The notes beneath the pieces are model-generated. The model was not told the origin of the DNA, did no database searches, and worked only from the letters and a program-made list of their open reading frames with translations. Below are positions 6,560 through 15,679 of a stretch of DNA of 64,000 nucleotides, piece by piece. The first letter of the stretch is position 1; every line of letters starts with the position of its first letter. This DNA is from Afifella sp. IM 167. Lineage in GTDB: Bacteria; Pseudomonadota; Alphaproteobacteria; Rhizobiales; Afifellaceae. Where the stretch lies: the NCBI RefSeq assembly GCF_020144925.1, contig NZ_NSLC01000001.1, forward strand, positions 434,001 through 498,000. Direction: 5' to 3'. The translations under genes and the position numbers were made by a program.

Positions 6560-8847
6560 GCCGCCGCTTCCTGCAGGCCCGGCGCGGCGCGTTCGGCGGC
6601 CGGCTTCGGCGCCCCGCCGAGCGAAAGGCGCAGCGCATTGGCGGTGACGAGGATCGACGAGCTCGACATGGCGATGGCGGCGATCAGCGGCGTCGCCAGC
6701 CCCGCCACCGCCACCGGCACGGCGATCGAGTTGTAGGCGAGCGCGATCGCGAAATTCTGTAGGATGATGCGCTTTGCCCGCCGCGCCGTCTGCAGCGCGT
6801 CCGCCACCGGCAGGAGTTCGCCGGAGGAAAGCACGAAATCGGCCGCGACCTGGGTGATGTCGGAACCGGAGGCGGGCGACATGGAGACGGCGGCGGTGGC
6901 GAGCGCCGGCGCGTCGTTGATGCCGTCGCCAACCATCAGGGGCGTCCGGCCCGCTTCCTTGAGGCGCTGAAGCTCGGCGACCTTGCCGGCCGGGCTCATG
7001 GCGCCCTGCCAGTCCTCGATGCCGAGCTGGCGCGCCGCCGCCGCGACGGCATCCTTGCGGTCGCCCGAAAGGAGCATGACGCCGACGCCCATCTCCTTCA
7101 GGCGATGCACGAGGGCCGCCGCGTCGGGCCGCAGCCGGTCGACGAAGCGGAAGGCGACGGGCGCCCTGCCCTGATGCGCCAGCCAGATTTCCGAATAGGC
7201 GCCGCCCTCGCCCGTCCCGGCGCCTTCGGCCACCCATTCGCGCCGCCCGAGGCGGATACGCGCCTCGCCGGCATGGCCTTCCATGCCCGAGCCCGGCTCT
7301 TCGCGCGCATCGTCGAGCTCCGCCCGCACGATGCCGCGCGAAACGGCGGCGCGGGCGAGCGCCCGGGCAAGCGGATGCCGGCTCTTGGCGGCAAGCGCGG
7401 CGGCGAAGCGCCAGTCGGCGGCATCCGCCTCGGGTTCGCCCGCCATCACCGGCTCGCCGGAAGTCAGCGTGCCGGTCTTGTCGAAGACCACGGTGTCGAT
7501 CTGCGAAAGCCGTTCCAGTGCCCCGCCATCCTTGACGATGACGCCGCGGCGCAGGAGCCGCCCGCTCGCCACGATCTGCGTCGCCGGCACGGCGAGCCCG
7601 AGCGCGCAGGGGCAGGTGATGATGAGGACGGCGACGGCGATCATCACCGAATCGTGCCAGCCGAGGCCGAAGAACAGCCAGAAGAGGAAGGTGCCGGCGG
7701 CCAGCAGATGCACGGCCGGCGCATAGAGCGCGGCGGCCCGATCGGCGAGGCCGACGAAGCGGCCCCTGCCGGCCTCCGCCTGCTCCATCAGCCGGATGAT
7801 GTCGGCGAGAAGGCTGTCGGCGGCCGCCTTCTCCACCTTCACCCGCATCGGGCCGGTGAGGTTGAGCGTGCCGGCGTAGACGGACGAGCCCTCCGCCGCA
7901 CGCTCCGGCAGCGGCTCGCCGGTGAGCGGCGACTTGTCGACGTCGCTGCTGCCGGAAAGGACAATGCCGTCGAGCGGGAAGCGCTCGCCCGCGGCGACCT
8001 CCACCACGTCCCCGGGCCGCACGGTGCCGGTACGCACCAGCCGCGACGTGCCGTCCTCGCCGAGAAGACGCGCGCTGTCGGCCGAGAGCGACAGGAGCCG
8101 CGTCGCGGCGGCGCGCGCGACCCCGCGCATGCGAAAGTCGAGGACGCGCCCGATCAGGAGAAAGAAGAGGAGGCTGATGGAGGCGTCGAACCAGGCATGC
8201 GGCGCGCCCGACATCGTCTCGTAAAGGCTCATCGCCGCGGCGAGGATCACCGCCAGCGAGATCGGCACGTCCATGTTGAGGCTCGCGGCCGAGACGGCGC
8301 GCCAGGCCGAGCGGAAGAACGGCCGTCCCGCATAGGCGATCGCCGGCAGCGCGATCATCGCCGAAATCCAGTGGAAGAGGTTGCGCGTCGCCTCGTCCGC
8401 CCCCGACCAGACGGAGACGGAAAGCAGCATGACGTTGCCGGCCGCAAAGCCGGCGACGGCGAGCGAGCGGATGAGCTCCTTGCCGGTCTCGTCCTCGGCC
8501 GTATCGGTAAAGACGGCCGGATCGACCGGCCGCGCCGCATAGCCGGCGGCCCGCACCGTGGCGAGAAGAAGGTCCGGCTCGGCCGTCTCCGGCTCGTAGC
8601 CCACGAGCACCTTGTGGGCGGTGAGGTTGGCGCGGGCGCGCACCACGCCCGCAACGGCGGAGAGCGAGCGCTCCACCTTGGAGATGCAGCCGGCGCAATG
8701 CATGTCCGGCACGATGAGGGTGAGCTCGGTCAGCCCGTCCTTGGCGACACGCAGGAAGGCCGGATCGACCCCCTCATCGGCATGCTGCGCCGCCTGGCGG
8801 GCGATTTCCGCTGCCGAGATCGATGGGCCCGTGCCGCAGCAGCTCAT
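6556..8847 (-). CDS. ccoI: Cation-translocating P-type ATPase for cbb3 assembly (CcoI/FixI)
   Basis: A 763-residue P1B-type ATPase thought to export Cu(I) for loading into CcoN. It starts with MSCCGTG, then an HMA domain whose metal site is MHCAGC (residues 49-54). It has the ion motif TCPCALG, the phosphorylation motif DKTGTLT, the SRHPLA motif and GDGINDAPALA. Eight membrane helices are expected. The sequence MDVPISLAVILAA and the gene context place it in the FixI/CcoI branch. The ATG overlaps the ccoH stop and its own stop overlaps the ccoS start (ATGA at both ends), so expression should be coupled. Confidence 0.95.
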   Translation of the reverse strand: MSCCGTGPSISAAEIARQAAQHADEGVDPAFLRVAKDGLTELTLIVPDMHCAGCISKVERSLSAVAGVVRARANLTAHKVLVGYEPETAEPDLLLATVRAAGYAARPVDPAVFTDTAEDETGKELIRSLAVAGFAAGNVMLLSVSVWSGADEATRNLFHWISAMIALPAIAYAGRPFFRSAWRAVSAASLNMDVPISLAVILAAAMSLYETMSGAPHAWFDASISLLFFLLIGRVLDFRMRGVARAAATRLLSLSADSARLLGEDGTSRLVRTGTVRPGDVVEVAAGERFPLDGIVLSGSSDVDKSPLTGEPLPERAAEGSSVYAGTLNLTGPMRVKVEKAAADSLLADIIRLMEQAEAGRGRFVGLADRAAALYAPAVHLLAAGTFLFWLFFGLGWHDSVMIAVAVLIITCPCALGLAVPATQIVASGRLLRRGVIVKDGGALERLSQIDTVVFDKTGTLTSGEPVMAGEPEADAADWRFAAALAAKSRHPLARALARAAVSRGIVRAELDDAREEPGSGMEGHAGEARIRLGRREWVAEGAGTGEGGAYSEIWLAHQGRAPVAFRFVDRLRPDAAALVHRLKEMGVGVMLLSGDRKDAVAAAARQLGIEDWQGAMSPAGKVAELQRLKEAGRTPLMVGDGINDAPALATAAVSMSPASGSDITQVAADFVLSSGELLPVADALQTARRAKRIILQNFAIALAYNSIAVPVAVAGLATPLIAAIAMSSSSILVTANALRLSLGGAPKPAAERAAPGLQEAAA

Positions 8848-9353
8848 CAGCCTGCCCTGGGCGCGACCGTCACTGCCCGCCGGACGCGGTAGAGGAGCTG
8901 GTCGCCGGACTTGGCCTTGAGCTCCACCATCCACAGGCCGGGGGTCAGCTCGCCGGGGGCGCGCCAAACGCCGTCCTCGGGGGAAAGCGGCACCACGCGG
9001 TCCTGCTCGTCCGTCGAGGCCCTGCCGATGATGGCGGAAAGGTCAATGCCGGTGATCGGCGTCCCGCTCCGGTCGGTGAGGTTGACTTTCAGCCGGCCGT
9101 CGCGCGCGTCGAGATCGGCGCGCCAGCCGCGCTCGTCCTGGGCTCGCGCCTCCTTCAGCCAGGTATTGTAGTTCTGGCTGGCGACGTAGCTGTTTTCCAC
9201 GATCAGGCCCGGAAAGGTGCCGGTCGCCAGCGCCGCCATGGTGACGTTGACGACGATGACGACGACGAAGAAGGCGACGATGATGGCCAGCGCATGCGCG
9301 CCCGTCAGGGGATGGTTCTCGCCGATACGGAAGAAGCGCGTGACCCGGTTCAT
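8847..9353 (-). CDS. ccoH: FixH/CcoH family protein
   Basis: 168 residues: an N-terminal cytoplasmic stretch with the family motif GENHPLTGAHALAI, one membrane helix (IIVAFFVVVIVVNVTMAALA), the conserved NSYVASQNYN segment and a periplasmic beta-rich domain ending in LTPGLWMVELKA. FixH proteins assist cbb3 oxidase maturation and stability. The start codon overlaps the ccoG stop and the stop overlaps the ccoI start, both as ATGA. Confidence 0.93.
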   Translation of the reverse strand: MNRVTRFFRIGENHPLTGAHALAIIVAFFVVVIVVNVTMAALATGTFPGLIVENSYVASQNYNTWLKEARAQDERGWRADLDARDGRLKVNLTDRSGTPITGIDLSAIIGRASTDEQDRVVPLSPEDGVWRAPGELTPGLWMVELKAKSGDQLLYRVRRAVTVAPRAG

Positions 9354-10879
9354 GATTGTGGCCCGTGGAACTGTGCCTCGGCACTGTCGCTCTCGCCGGT
9401 CTGCTGGTCGGTGATGACGAAGTCGAAATCCTCCGAGGCCTTCACCCCGTCCTTAATGACGAAGACGCGCAGTTCGCGCACCCGGTCCGGCTGGACGGCG
9501 GCCTCGAAGCTCGGGCCGCGCTGCTCCTCGCCGCCCTGGAACCACATCGTGGCGCCCGGCAGGCCTTCCAGCGAGACGGTGAAGGTCTTCAGCTGCGGCT
9601 GCATGTTGAGCAGCTTAACCGTATAGGTGTTGCGGATCGAGCCGTCGGAGAGCGTGACGAACAACGGATTGCGCTCGTGCAGCACGTTGATGTCGAGCCG
9701 GTCGCGCATGGCGAGGGTCACGATCATGGCGATGCCGATGAAGGACCACAGCACCGTGTAGATGATCGTGCGCGGCCGCAGGATATGCGCCATGGAGAAG
9801 TGGCGCTGCTCGTCCTTGGCGGCCTCCCGCCCGGCCTTGGCGGCCGTCGCGGCATGCACCTCGTAATCCTTCAGCGTCGTGTAGGCGATCAGGCCGCGCG
9901 GCTTGTCCACCTTGTCCATGATGTTGTTGCAGGCATCGATGCACAGCGCGCAGGTGATGCATTCCAGCTGCTGACCGTCGCGGATGTCGATGCCCATCGG
10001 GCAGACCGCCACGCAGGCGTTGCAGTCGACGCAGTCGCCGACATCGAGGCCTTCCTGGACCGCCCGCTTCTGGTGGCGCGAGCGCGGCTCGCCGCGCCAG
10101 TCGTTATAGGTGACGATGAGGCTGTCCTCATCGAGCATGGCGCCCTGGATGCGCGGCCAGGGGCACATATAGGTGCAGACCTGCTCGCGCATGAAGCCAG
10201 CGAAGACGTAGGTGGTGAAGGTGAGGATGGCGACCGTCACATAGGCCGCCGAGGGCGCCTCAAGGAGCACGAAGTCGCGCGCCAGGCTCGGCGCGTCGGC
10301 GAAATAGAAGATCCAGGCGCCGCCGGTCGCCACCGCGATCAGGATCCAGATGGCGTGCACCGTCGCCAGTTTGCGGATCTTGGAGAACCCCCAGGGCTCC
10401 TTGTCGAGGCGCATCTGGGCGTTGCGGTCGCCGATCACCCGCCGCTCGACCGCCATGTAGAGGTCGGTCCAGACCGTCTGCGGACAGGTGTAGCCGCACC
10501 AGGCGCGCCCCACCACCGAGGTGATCAGGAAGAGGCCGATGCCGGCCATGATCAGGAGGCCGGCGACGTAGTAGAATTCCTGCGGCCAGATCTCGATCGA
10601 GAAGAAATAGAAGCGCCGGTTGGCGAGGTCGACGAGCACCGCCTGGTCGGGCGCGTTGGGACCGCGGTCCCAGCGGATCCAGGGCGTCAGCCAGTAGATG
10701 CCGAGCGTGACCGCCATGATGATCCACTTCAGGCGCCGGAAGGCGCCCGTGACCCTGGCGGGGAAGATCTTGACGCGCGCCTCGTAGAGCGAGCGTTCGG
10801 TGCGGCTATTGACCGGATCGGCCTCGATCTGGTCGACAACCCCGCCCCCCGCGTAGCTGTCCTGATCCATTTTGGCCAT
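9350..10879 (-). CDS. ccoG: cbb3 oxidase accessory ferredoxin-like protein CcoG/FixG
   Basis: 509 residues. The N-terminal half has several membrane helices and CGYTCPQTVW; a 4Fe-4S pair follows (CVDCNACVAVCPMGIDIR and CITCALCIDACNNIM), and the C-terminal third is an Ig-like periplasmic domain. CcoG is linked to electron delivery for copper handling during cbb3 maturation. The ATG at 10879 has a GGTGGGA ribosome site; a GTG four codons upstream is less likely. It is the first gene of ccoGHIS, with an Fnr/FixK box about 70 bases upstream. Confidence 0.95.
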   Translation of the reverse strand: MAKMDQDSYAGGGVVDQIEADPVNSRTERSLYEARVKIFPARVTGAFRRLKWIIMAVTLGIYWLTPWIRWDRGPNAPDQAVLVDLANRRFYFFSIEIWPQEFYYVAGLLIMAGIGLFLITSVVGRAWCGYTCPQTVWTDLYMAVERRVIGDRNAQMRLDKEPWGFSKIRKLATVHAIWILIAVATGGAWIFYFADAPSLARDFVLLEAPSAAYVTVAILTFTTYVFAGFMREQVCTYMCPWPRIQGAMLDEDSLIVTYNDWRGEPRSRHQKRAVQEGLDVGDCVDCNACVAVCPMGIDIRDGQQLECITCALCIDACNNIMDKVDKPRGLIAYTTLKDYEVHAATAAKAGREAAKDEQRHFSMAHILRPRTIIYTVLWSFIGIAMIVTLAMRDRLDINVLHERNPLFVTLSDGSIRNTYTVKLLNMQPQLKTFTVSLEGLPGATMWFQGGEEQRGPSFEAAVQPDRVRELRVFVIKDGVKASEDFDFVITDQQTGESDSAEAQFHGPQS

Positions 10880-10945
10880 GTCGAATCCCACCGCGCTGAA
10901 GGGCGGCGAATGCTTCGTCCTTAGCTTTGAACTGATCTAAGGCGT

Positions 10946-10959
10946 TTGACTCATATCAA
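10946..10959 (-). promoter_or_regulatory. Fnr/FixK-type box upstream of ccoG
   Basis: TTGACTCATATCAA, matching TTGAT-N4-ATCAA with one change. Its centre is about 73 bases upstream of the ccoG ATG, so activation from -41.5 would leave a leader of about 32 bases. It lies in the 325-base gap between ccoG and ccoP, which otherwise holds the ccoP terminator and no gene. Confidence 0.8.
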
Positions 10960-11140
10960 AAGCCGTATGCAAGCAATGCCCACCGCCGGCGGGTGCGACA
11001 TATCGGCGGGCTAGTCTGCGCCCGATCCCCGGAGAATGCAAAAAGCCGAAATGTGCCAGATGCTTCGCCGAAGAAGGCAGGCCCGCTGCGGGCCACGGCT
11101 ACGCCTCGCCGACCGACCGGACGCGCTCCGATGAGGCGCT

Positions 11141-11181
11141 TCAAAAAAGCGAAGCGCCGCTCCCCGCCGGGAGAGCGGCGC
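11141..11181 (-). terminator. Rho-independent terminator after ccoP
   Basis: On the minus strand GCGCCGCTC... pairs with ...GAGCGGCGC (9 perfect pairs extended by a C-run/G-run), followed shortly by TTTTTT. It starts about 24 bases after the ccoP stop and separates ccoNOQP from ccoGHIS. Confidence 0.85.
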
Positions 11182-11204
11182 CCTGTTTCTTGCCTGCCGG
11201 CGCC

Positions 11205-12146
11205 TCAGTTGGCGGAAACCTGCTCCGCCGCCACGCCGCCGCCGAGGCCGTGCACATAGATCGTCAGCTGCTTGATCGTGCCCTCGTCGAGACGCCCCGC
11301 CCAGGCCGGCATGACGCCGTGCTTGGGATTGTTGATCTGCGAGGCGATCTGCTTGGGATCGGCGCTGTAGAGCCAGACGGCGTCGTTCAGCGTCGGCGCG
11401 CCCAGCATCTGCTGGCCCTCGCCGTTCTCGCCATGGCAGACGGCGCAGTTCTCGGCGAAGAGCGGGCTGCCCGCCTCCGCCTCGGCCGCGTCGTGCGGCA
11501 GGCCCGAAAGCGACAGCACGTACTGCGTCACCTGGGCGATCTGGGTCTGGTCGAGCAGTCCGTCGCGGCCGAAGGCCGGCATTTCCGAAATGCGCGTTTC
11601 CGGATCCTGGTCGTAGCGGATGCCGTGCTGGATGGTGGTGTGGATATCCTCCAGCGTGCCGCCCCAGATCCAGTCGTCGTCATTGAGGTTGGCGTAGCCG
11701 AAGCCGCCCTCGGCGCCGGAGCCGTGGCATTGCACGCAGTTCACTTTGAAGGCCGACTGCCCGGCCCGGAAGGCCGTGTCGGAAAGGTCCGGATCGGCGG
11801 CGATCTCTTCCAGCGGCATGGTGCGGATCTTCTCCATCACGCCGGCGCGCGCCGCCTCCACCTCGGAGAGCTCGCGGGCGACGGCCGAGCGCGAATGCCA
11901 GCCGAGCAGGCCCGTCGTGCCGGTCTTGATGAGCGGGATCGCCGGGTACAGCACCACATAGACAAGCGCGTAGATGGTGCAGGCGTAGAACACCCACAGC
12001 CACCAGCGCGGCAGCGGCGTGTTCAGCTCCTTGATGCCGTCCCATTCATGCCCGGTCGTCGACTGGCCGGTCGCCTTGTCGATCTCGGGGCCGGAATGGC
12101 GGGGGCCGCCGGCCCCCTGAGCGTTCTTGCCTTCGTTCGTGGCCAT
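11205..12146 (-). CDS. ccoP: Cytochrome c oxidase cbb3-type subunit III (CcoP)
   Basis: 313-residue diheme cytochrome c subunit that passes electrons to CcoO and CcoN. The N-terminal cytoplasmic part has HEWDGIKELNTPLPRWW, then one membrane helix (LWVFYACTIYALVYVVLYP), then two heme c domains with CVQCH and CAVCH and distal methionines in MPAF and MPAW. Gene order is ccoN-O-Q-P on the minus strand, each gap only a few bases; ccoP is last and followed by a strong terminator. Confidence 0.97.
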   Translation of the reverse strand: MATNEGKNAQGAGGPRHSGPEIDKATGQSTTGHEWDGIKELNTPLPRWWLWVFYACTIYALVYVVLYPAIPLIKTGTTGLLGWHSRSAVARELSEVEAARAGVMEKIRTMPLEEIAADPDLSDTAFRAGQSAFKVNCVQCHGSGAEGGFGYANLNDDDWIWGGTLEDIHTTIQHGIRYDQDPETRISEMPAFGRDGLLDQTQIAQVTQYVLSLSGLPHDAAEAEAGSPLFAENCAVCHGENGEGQQMLGAPTLNDAVWLYSADPKQIASQINNPKHGVMPAWAGRLDEGTIKQLTIYVHGLGGGVAAEQVSAN

Positions 12147-12148
12147 CG

Positions 12149-12355
12149 TCAGTCTCCACGTACCGGCGTCTTGTCTGCCCGCTTTGCTGTCGGGGCCGGC
12201 CGGTCTTCATGTTTGAAGGGAATGTCTGCCTGCTCGCTGTAGGAAGTTCGCGCGCCGGGCCTGAGAACCCACACCACCACCGCCAGGAAGATGAGGAGCA
12301 TGAACAGCAGTCCCCAGCTGTCGGCGAAGTGGCGAAGCGTGTCGTAGGTGCTCAT
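12149..12355 (-). CDS. ccoQ: Cytochrome cbb3 oxidase subunit IV (CcoQ)
   Basis: 68 residues with one membrane helix (WGLLFMLLIFLAVVVWVL), then RPGARTSYSEQADIPFKHED, the usual CcoQ pattern. It stabilises the CcoNOP complex. The ATG is 4 bases after the ccoO stop, and the stop is 2 bases before the ccoP ATG. Confidence 0.92.
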   Translation of the reverse strand: MSTYDTLRHFADSWGLLFMLLIFLAVVVWVLRPGARTSYSEQADIPFKHEDRPAPTAKRADKTPVRGD

Positions 12356-12359
12356 GTCC

Positions 12360-13115
12360 TCACCTGAGGTTCTCTTCGGAAAGAGGCTCGTAGGTGGTGA
12401 AATCGACCAGCGTGCCGAGCATCTGCAGATAGGCGACGAGCGCGTCCATCTCCGTGATGCGGCTCGAATCGCCGTCGAAGTTGCGCACCTGCGCCTTCGG
12501 GTAGCGTTCCTCCAGCCCCGACGTATCGCCGTCCGGATCGACCTGGGCAACGAGATCCGCCTTGGCGTTGACGATCATGTCCTCGCTGTAGGGCACGCCG
12601 ACCAGGGCATTGGCCTTCAGATGGTCGCCGATATCGTCGACCGAGAGCTCGTTGTTCGCCAGGAAGCCGTATTTCGGCATGATCGATTCCGGCACCACGG
12701 AGCGGGGATCGGTCAGATGCTCCACATGCCAGGTGTCGGAATAGCGTCCGCCGACGCGGGCAAGGTCCGGGCCGGTGCGCTTGGAGCCCCACTGGAACGG
12801 ATGGTCGTACATCGATTCAGCGGCAAGCGAGTAATGGCCGTAGCGTTCCACCTCGTCGCGCATCGGACGGATCATCTGCGAATGGCAGACGTAGCAGCCC
12901 TCGCGGATGTAGACGTTGCGCCCTGCGAGCTCCAGCGGGGTGTAGGGGCGCATCCCCTCCACCTTCTCGATGGTGTTCTGCACGTAGAAGAGCGGGACGA
13001 TTTCCACGAGACCGCCGATGGAGACCACCAGGAAGGCGAGCACGAGGAGGACGGTAACGTTCCTTTCCACCTTGTCGTGGTGGCGCAGAACGAATTTGGT
13101 GAGCGGATCGAGCAC
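12360..13115 (-). CDS. ccoO: Cytochrome cbb3 oxidase subunit II (CcoO)
   Basis: 251-residue monoheme membrane-anchored cytochrome c. One N-terminal helix ([21 protein letters not shown]), then the conserved [20 protein letters not shown] with the CYVCH heme site, followed by [16 protein letters not shown] and MPKYGFL (axial methionine region). The start is GTG at 13115, supported by AAGGAG 7 bases upstream and by homologous length. It lies 13 bases downstream of ccoN. Confidence 0.96.
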   Translation of the reverse strand: MLDPLTKFVLRHHDKVERNVTVLLVLAFLVVSIGGLVEIVPLFYVQNTIEKVEGMRPYTPLELAGRNVYIREGCYVCHSQMIRPMRDEVERYGHYSLAAESMYDHPFQWGSKRTGPDLARVGGRYSDTWHVEHLTDPRSVVPESIMPKYGFLANNELSVDDIGDHLKANALVGVPYSEDMIVNAKADLVAQVDPDGDTSGLEERYPKAQVRNFDGDSSRITEMDALVAYLQMLGTLVDFTTYEPLSEENLR

Positions 13116-13128
13116 CTTGGTCTCCTTG

Positions 13129-14736
13129 TCACTCGGCCGGTTCGACGGCAGCGCCCATCGGCTTTTCCTGCCGGAGATCGCCGCGGATCGTCTTGTAGAT
13201 GTTGAAGGCCATGATCAGGGCGCCGGTCAGGTACATGACGCCGCCAAGGCCGCGGATGATGTAGTAGGGATGCATCGCTGCCACGGTCTCCACGAAGGAA
13301 TAGACCAGGAAGCCCTCGGCATTGTACTCGCGCCACATCAGCCCCTGCATGATGCCGGAGACCCACATCGACGCCGCGTAGAGGACGATGCCGATGGTGG
13401 CGAGCCAGAAGTGCCAGGAGACGAGGCGCACCGAATAGAGCCTCGGCCTCATCCACAGCCGCGGCACCAGGTAGTAGACCGCGCCGAAGGAGATCATGCC
13501 GACCCATCCGAGCGCGCCCGAATGCACGTGGCCGATGGTCCAGTCGGTGTAGTGCGACAGCGAGTTGACCGCCTTGATGGACATCATCGGGCCCTCGAAG
13601 GTCGACATGCCGTAGAAGGCGACGGCGATCACCATCATGCGGATGATCGGGTCGGTTCTCAGCTTGTCCCAGGCGCCCGAGAGCGTCATCAGGCCGTTGA
13701 TCATGCCGCCCCAGGACGGCATCCACAGCATCACCGAGAACACCATGCCGAGCGTCTGCGCCCAGTCCGGCAGCGCCGTGTAGTGCAGATGGTGCGGGCC
13801 GGCCCAGATGTAGAGGAAGATCAGCGACCAGAAATGCACGATGGACAGCCGGTAGGAATAGACCGGGCGCTCCGCCTGCTTCGGGATGAAGTAGTACATC
13901 ATTCCCAGGAAGCCCGCCGTCAGGAAGAAGCCGACGGCGTTATGGCCGTACCACCACTGCGTCAGGGCGTCCTGCACGCCGGCGAAGGCGGAGTAGGATT
14001 TCGAGCCGAGGAAGGAGACGGGCACGGCGAGGTTGTTGACGACGTGCAGCATCGCGATCGTGACGATGAAGGAGAGGTAGAACCAGTTCGCCACGTAGAT
14101 GTGCGGTTCCTTCCTCTTCACCAGCGTGCCGAGGAAGACGATGAGATAGGCGACCCAGACCACCGTGAGCCACAGGTCGATGTACCATTCCGGCTCGGCG
14201 TATTCCTTCGACTGCGTCACGCCGAGGAGGTAGCCGGTCGCCGCCAGCACGATGAAGATCTGGTAGCCCCAGAAGACGAACCAGGGCAGGCCGCCGCCGA
14301 AGAGGCGCGCGCCCGTCGTCCTCTGCACCACGTAGAAGGAGGTGCAGATGAGCGCGTTGCCGCCGAAGGCGAAGATCACCGCCGAGGTATGCAGCGGGCG
14401 CAGCCGGGAGAAGTTGAGGTAAGGCTCGACGTTGAGGTGCGGAAAGGCCAGCTGGAAGGCGATGAGGACGCCGACGGTAAGGCCGATCACGGCCCAGAAC
14501 ATCGTCGCGATCGCCCCCGCCCGCACGACGTCGTCCATGTAATGGGCTTCGCGATCCTGGAGGGCGGTCTTCTTGACCGACACGTCCATGGTCTTCAGCC
14601 GCCAGCCTGCCGCGGCCAGCGCTATGATGGCGACGAGCGCCATATGCACCGCAAATTGCGTATCGTGTGCCTTGACCGATCCCATCAGCGCCAGAAGCGC
14701 TATCAGGAACAGGCCGCCGACTTGCGCCATCGCCAT
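13129..14736 (-). CDS. ccoN: Cytochrome cbb3 oxidase catalytic subunit I (CcoN)
   Basis: 535-residue heme-copper oxidase subunit of the C family, reducing oxygen at low concentration in the inner membrane. About twelve helices; heme and copper histidines appear in [37 protein letters not shown] and the [13 protein letters not shown] segment. The first of two in-frame ATGs (14736) has AAGGAG 8 bases upstream; an open extension to 14820 lacks support. It is first in ccoNOQP, and an Fnr/FixK box lies about 97 bases upstream. Confidence 0.97.
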   Translation of the reverse strand: MAMAQVGGLFLIALLALMGSVKAHDTQFAVHMALVAIIALAAAGWRLKTMDVSVKKTALQDREAHYMDDVVRAGAIATMFWAVIGLTVGVLIAFQLAFPHLNVEPYLNFSRLRPLHTSAVIFAFGGNALICTSFYVVQRTTGARLFGGGLPWFVFWGYQIFIVLAATGYLLGVTQSKEYAEPEWYIDLWLTVVWVAYLIVFLGTLVKRKEPHIYVANWFYLSFIVTIAMLHVVNNLAVPVSFLGSKSYSAFAGVQDALTQWWYGHNAVGFFLTAGFLGMMYYFIPKQAERPVYSYRLSIVHFWSLIFLYIWAGPHHLHYTALPDWAQTLGMVFSVMLWMPSWGGMINGLMTLSGAWDKLRTDPIIRMMVIAVAFYGMSTFEGPMMSIKAVNSLSHYTDWTIGHVHSGALGWVGMISFGAVYYLVPRLWMRPRLYSVRLVSWHFWLATIGIVLYAASMWVSGIMQGLMWREYNAEGFLVYSFVETVAAMHPYYIIRGLGGVMYLTGALIMAFNIYKTIRGDLRQEKPMGAAVEPAE

Positions 14737-14825
14737 GGCCGCTTCTCCTTGTCCTCGCCCCCCGTGCCCCAATGTCGCGTGGAAGGCTTCTAACCTAGCT
14801 ATGGCCGGAAGCCGGACCACAACCC

Positions 14826-14839
14826 TTGACGCAGATCAA
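14826..14839. promoter_or_regulatory. Fnr/FixK-type box between ccoN and the hemerythrin-like gene
   Basis: TTGACGCAGATCAA, one change from TTGAT-N4-ATCAA. It lies in the divergent gap, with its centre about 97 bases from the ccoN ATG and about 78 bases from the start of the opposite gene, so it could serve either or both. Confidence 0.78.
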
Positions 14840-14910
14840 GTTACCCGGGGCGGACTTCCGGCACGATGCTCAGACCGACAAAAAGCTTCGTTCGGGAAGG
14901 AATTTCCCAC

Positions 14911-15567
14911 ATGCCACCGCAGCACAAGCATCTGGAAGCGCTCATCGCATGCGCGGCCAAGGCGCCGAATGCGGAGGCTATCCGTCTGGATCCGTTCCAG
15001 CTTATCGCGTTCGAACACGCCCTCCAGGAGCGGCTCTGCGACCTGCTGGAGGCGATCGCGGACGCCCTTCCCAATCAGGTCACGCGCGAATCGGCCGAAG
15101 CGGCTGCGACAACATTGCGCACCTATTTCCCCGCCCATCTGAGGCTGGAGAACGAAATCCTCTTCCCGGCGCTGGCGGCCCCGTGCCGCGCCGACCGTTC
15201 CGTGCGCGAGGCGATCAACCTGTCGCGCGCCGAGCACGACGCCGACGAGGCGAGTGCGCTGGAACTGGCGGAAGCGCTGGCCAATCGCGACGAGGAAGGC
15301 CGCTACCGGGCGGCCGAGGCGCTCGGCTATCTCCTGCGTTCCTTCTTCGAATCGCAGCGCCGCCATATCGCCTGGGAGGAGACGGTGGTCTTTCCGATGG
15401 CGCGCTCCTGCTTCACCCCTGCGGCAAAGGCGGACCTTGCATCGGCGCTCCTGCGCCACCGCATGCGCTGCGAATGCCTGCCGCTCGTTTCGCTGCTGAC
15501 GCCGAAGAAGCCCTGCGACGGCAAATGCGCCGAATGCGCGGACAAGCCCGCCAGCGCCATCGCGTAA
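14911..15567 (+). CDS. Hemerythrin-like (HHE) domain protein with C-terminal cysteine cluster
   Basis: 218 residues forming a four-helix HHE domain. The likely di-iron ligands are His36, His76 with Glu80 (HLRLE), His109 (AEHDADE) and His152 with Glu156 (RRHIAWEE). The tail after residue 180 has a cysteine series (RCEC, then CDGKCAEC), which is unusual and could bind metal or act in redox chemistry. The chosen ATG has AAGGA about 11 bases upstream; an ATG at 14866 is possible. HHE proteins bind oxygen or NO, or repair or store iron. It is divergent from ccoN, next to the Fnr-type gene, and shares an Fnr box with ccoN, which implies a micro-oxic role. Exact activity is unknown. Confidence 0.85.
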   Translation: MPPQHKHLEALIACAAKAPNAEAIRLDPFQLIAFEHALQERLCDLLEAIADALPNQVTRESAEAAATTLRTYFPAHLRLENEILFPALAAPCRADRSVREAINLSRAEHDADEASALELAEALANRDEEGRYRAAEALGYLLRSFFESQRRHIAWEETVVFPMARSCFTPAAKADLASALLRHRMRCECLPLVSLLTPKKPCDGKCAECADKPASAIA

Positions 15568-15679
15568 GGCGCGGGCGCGGCCACGAGCCAACGGTCAGGG
15601 AGCATCGCGCAAAGCGCGGCGGCCCTCGCGTTTCATTATCTCTCAGGAGTAAAATCCGGGCGCTGCGGCGCCCGCCGCC

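Noticed and set aside
10956-11144. Small open frames in the gap between ccoP and ccoG
   Set aside because: They overlap the ccoP terminator or the Fnr box, lack ribosome sites and have no recognisable sequence.
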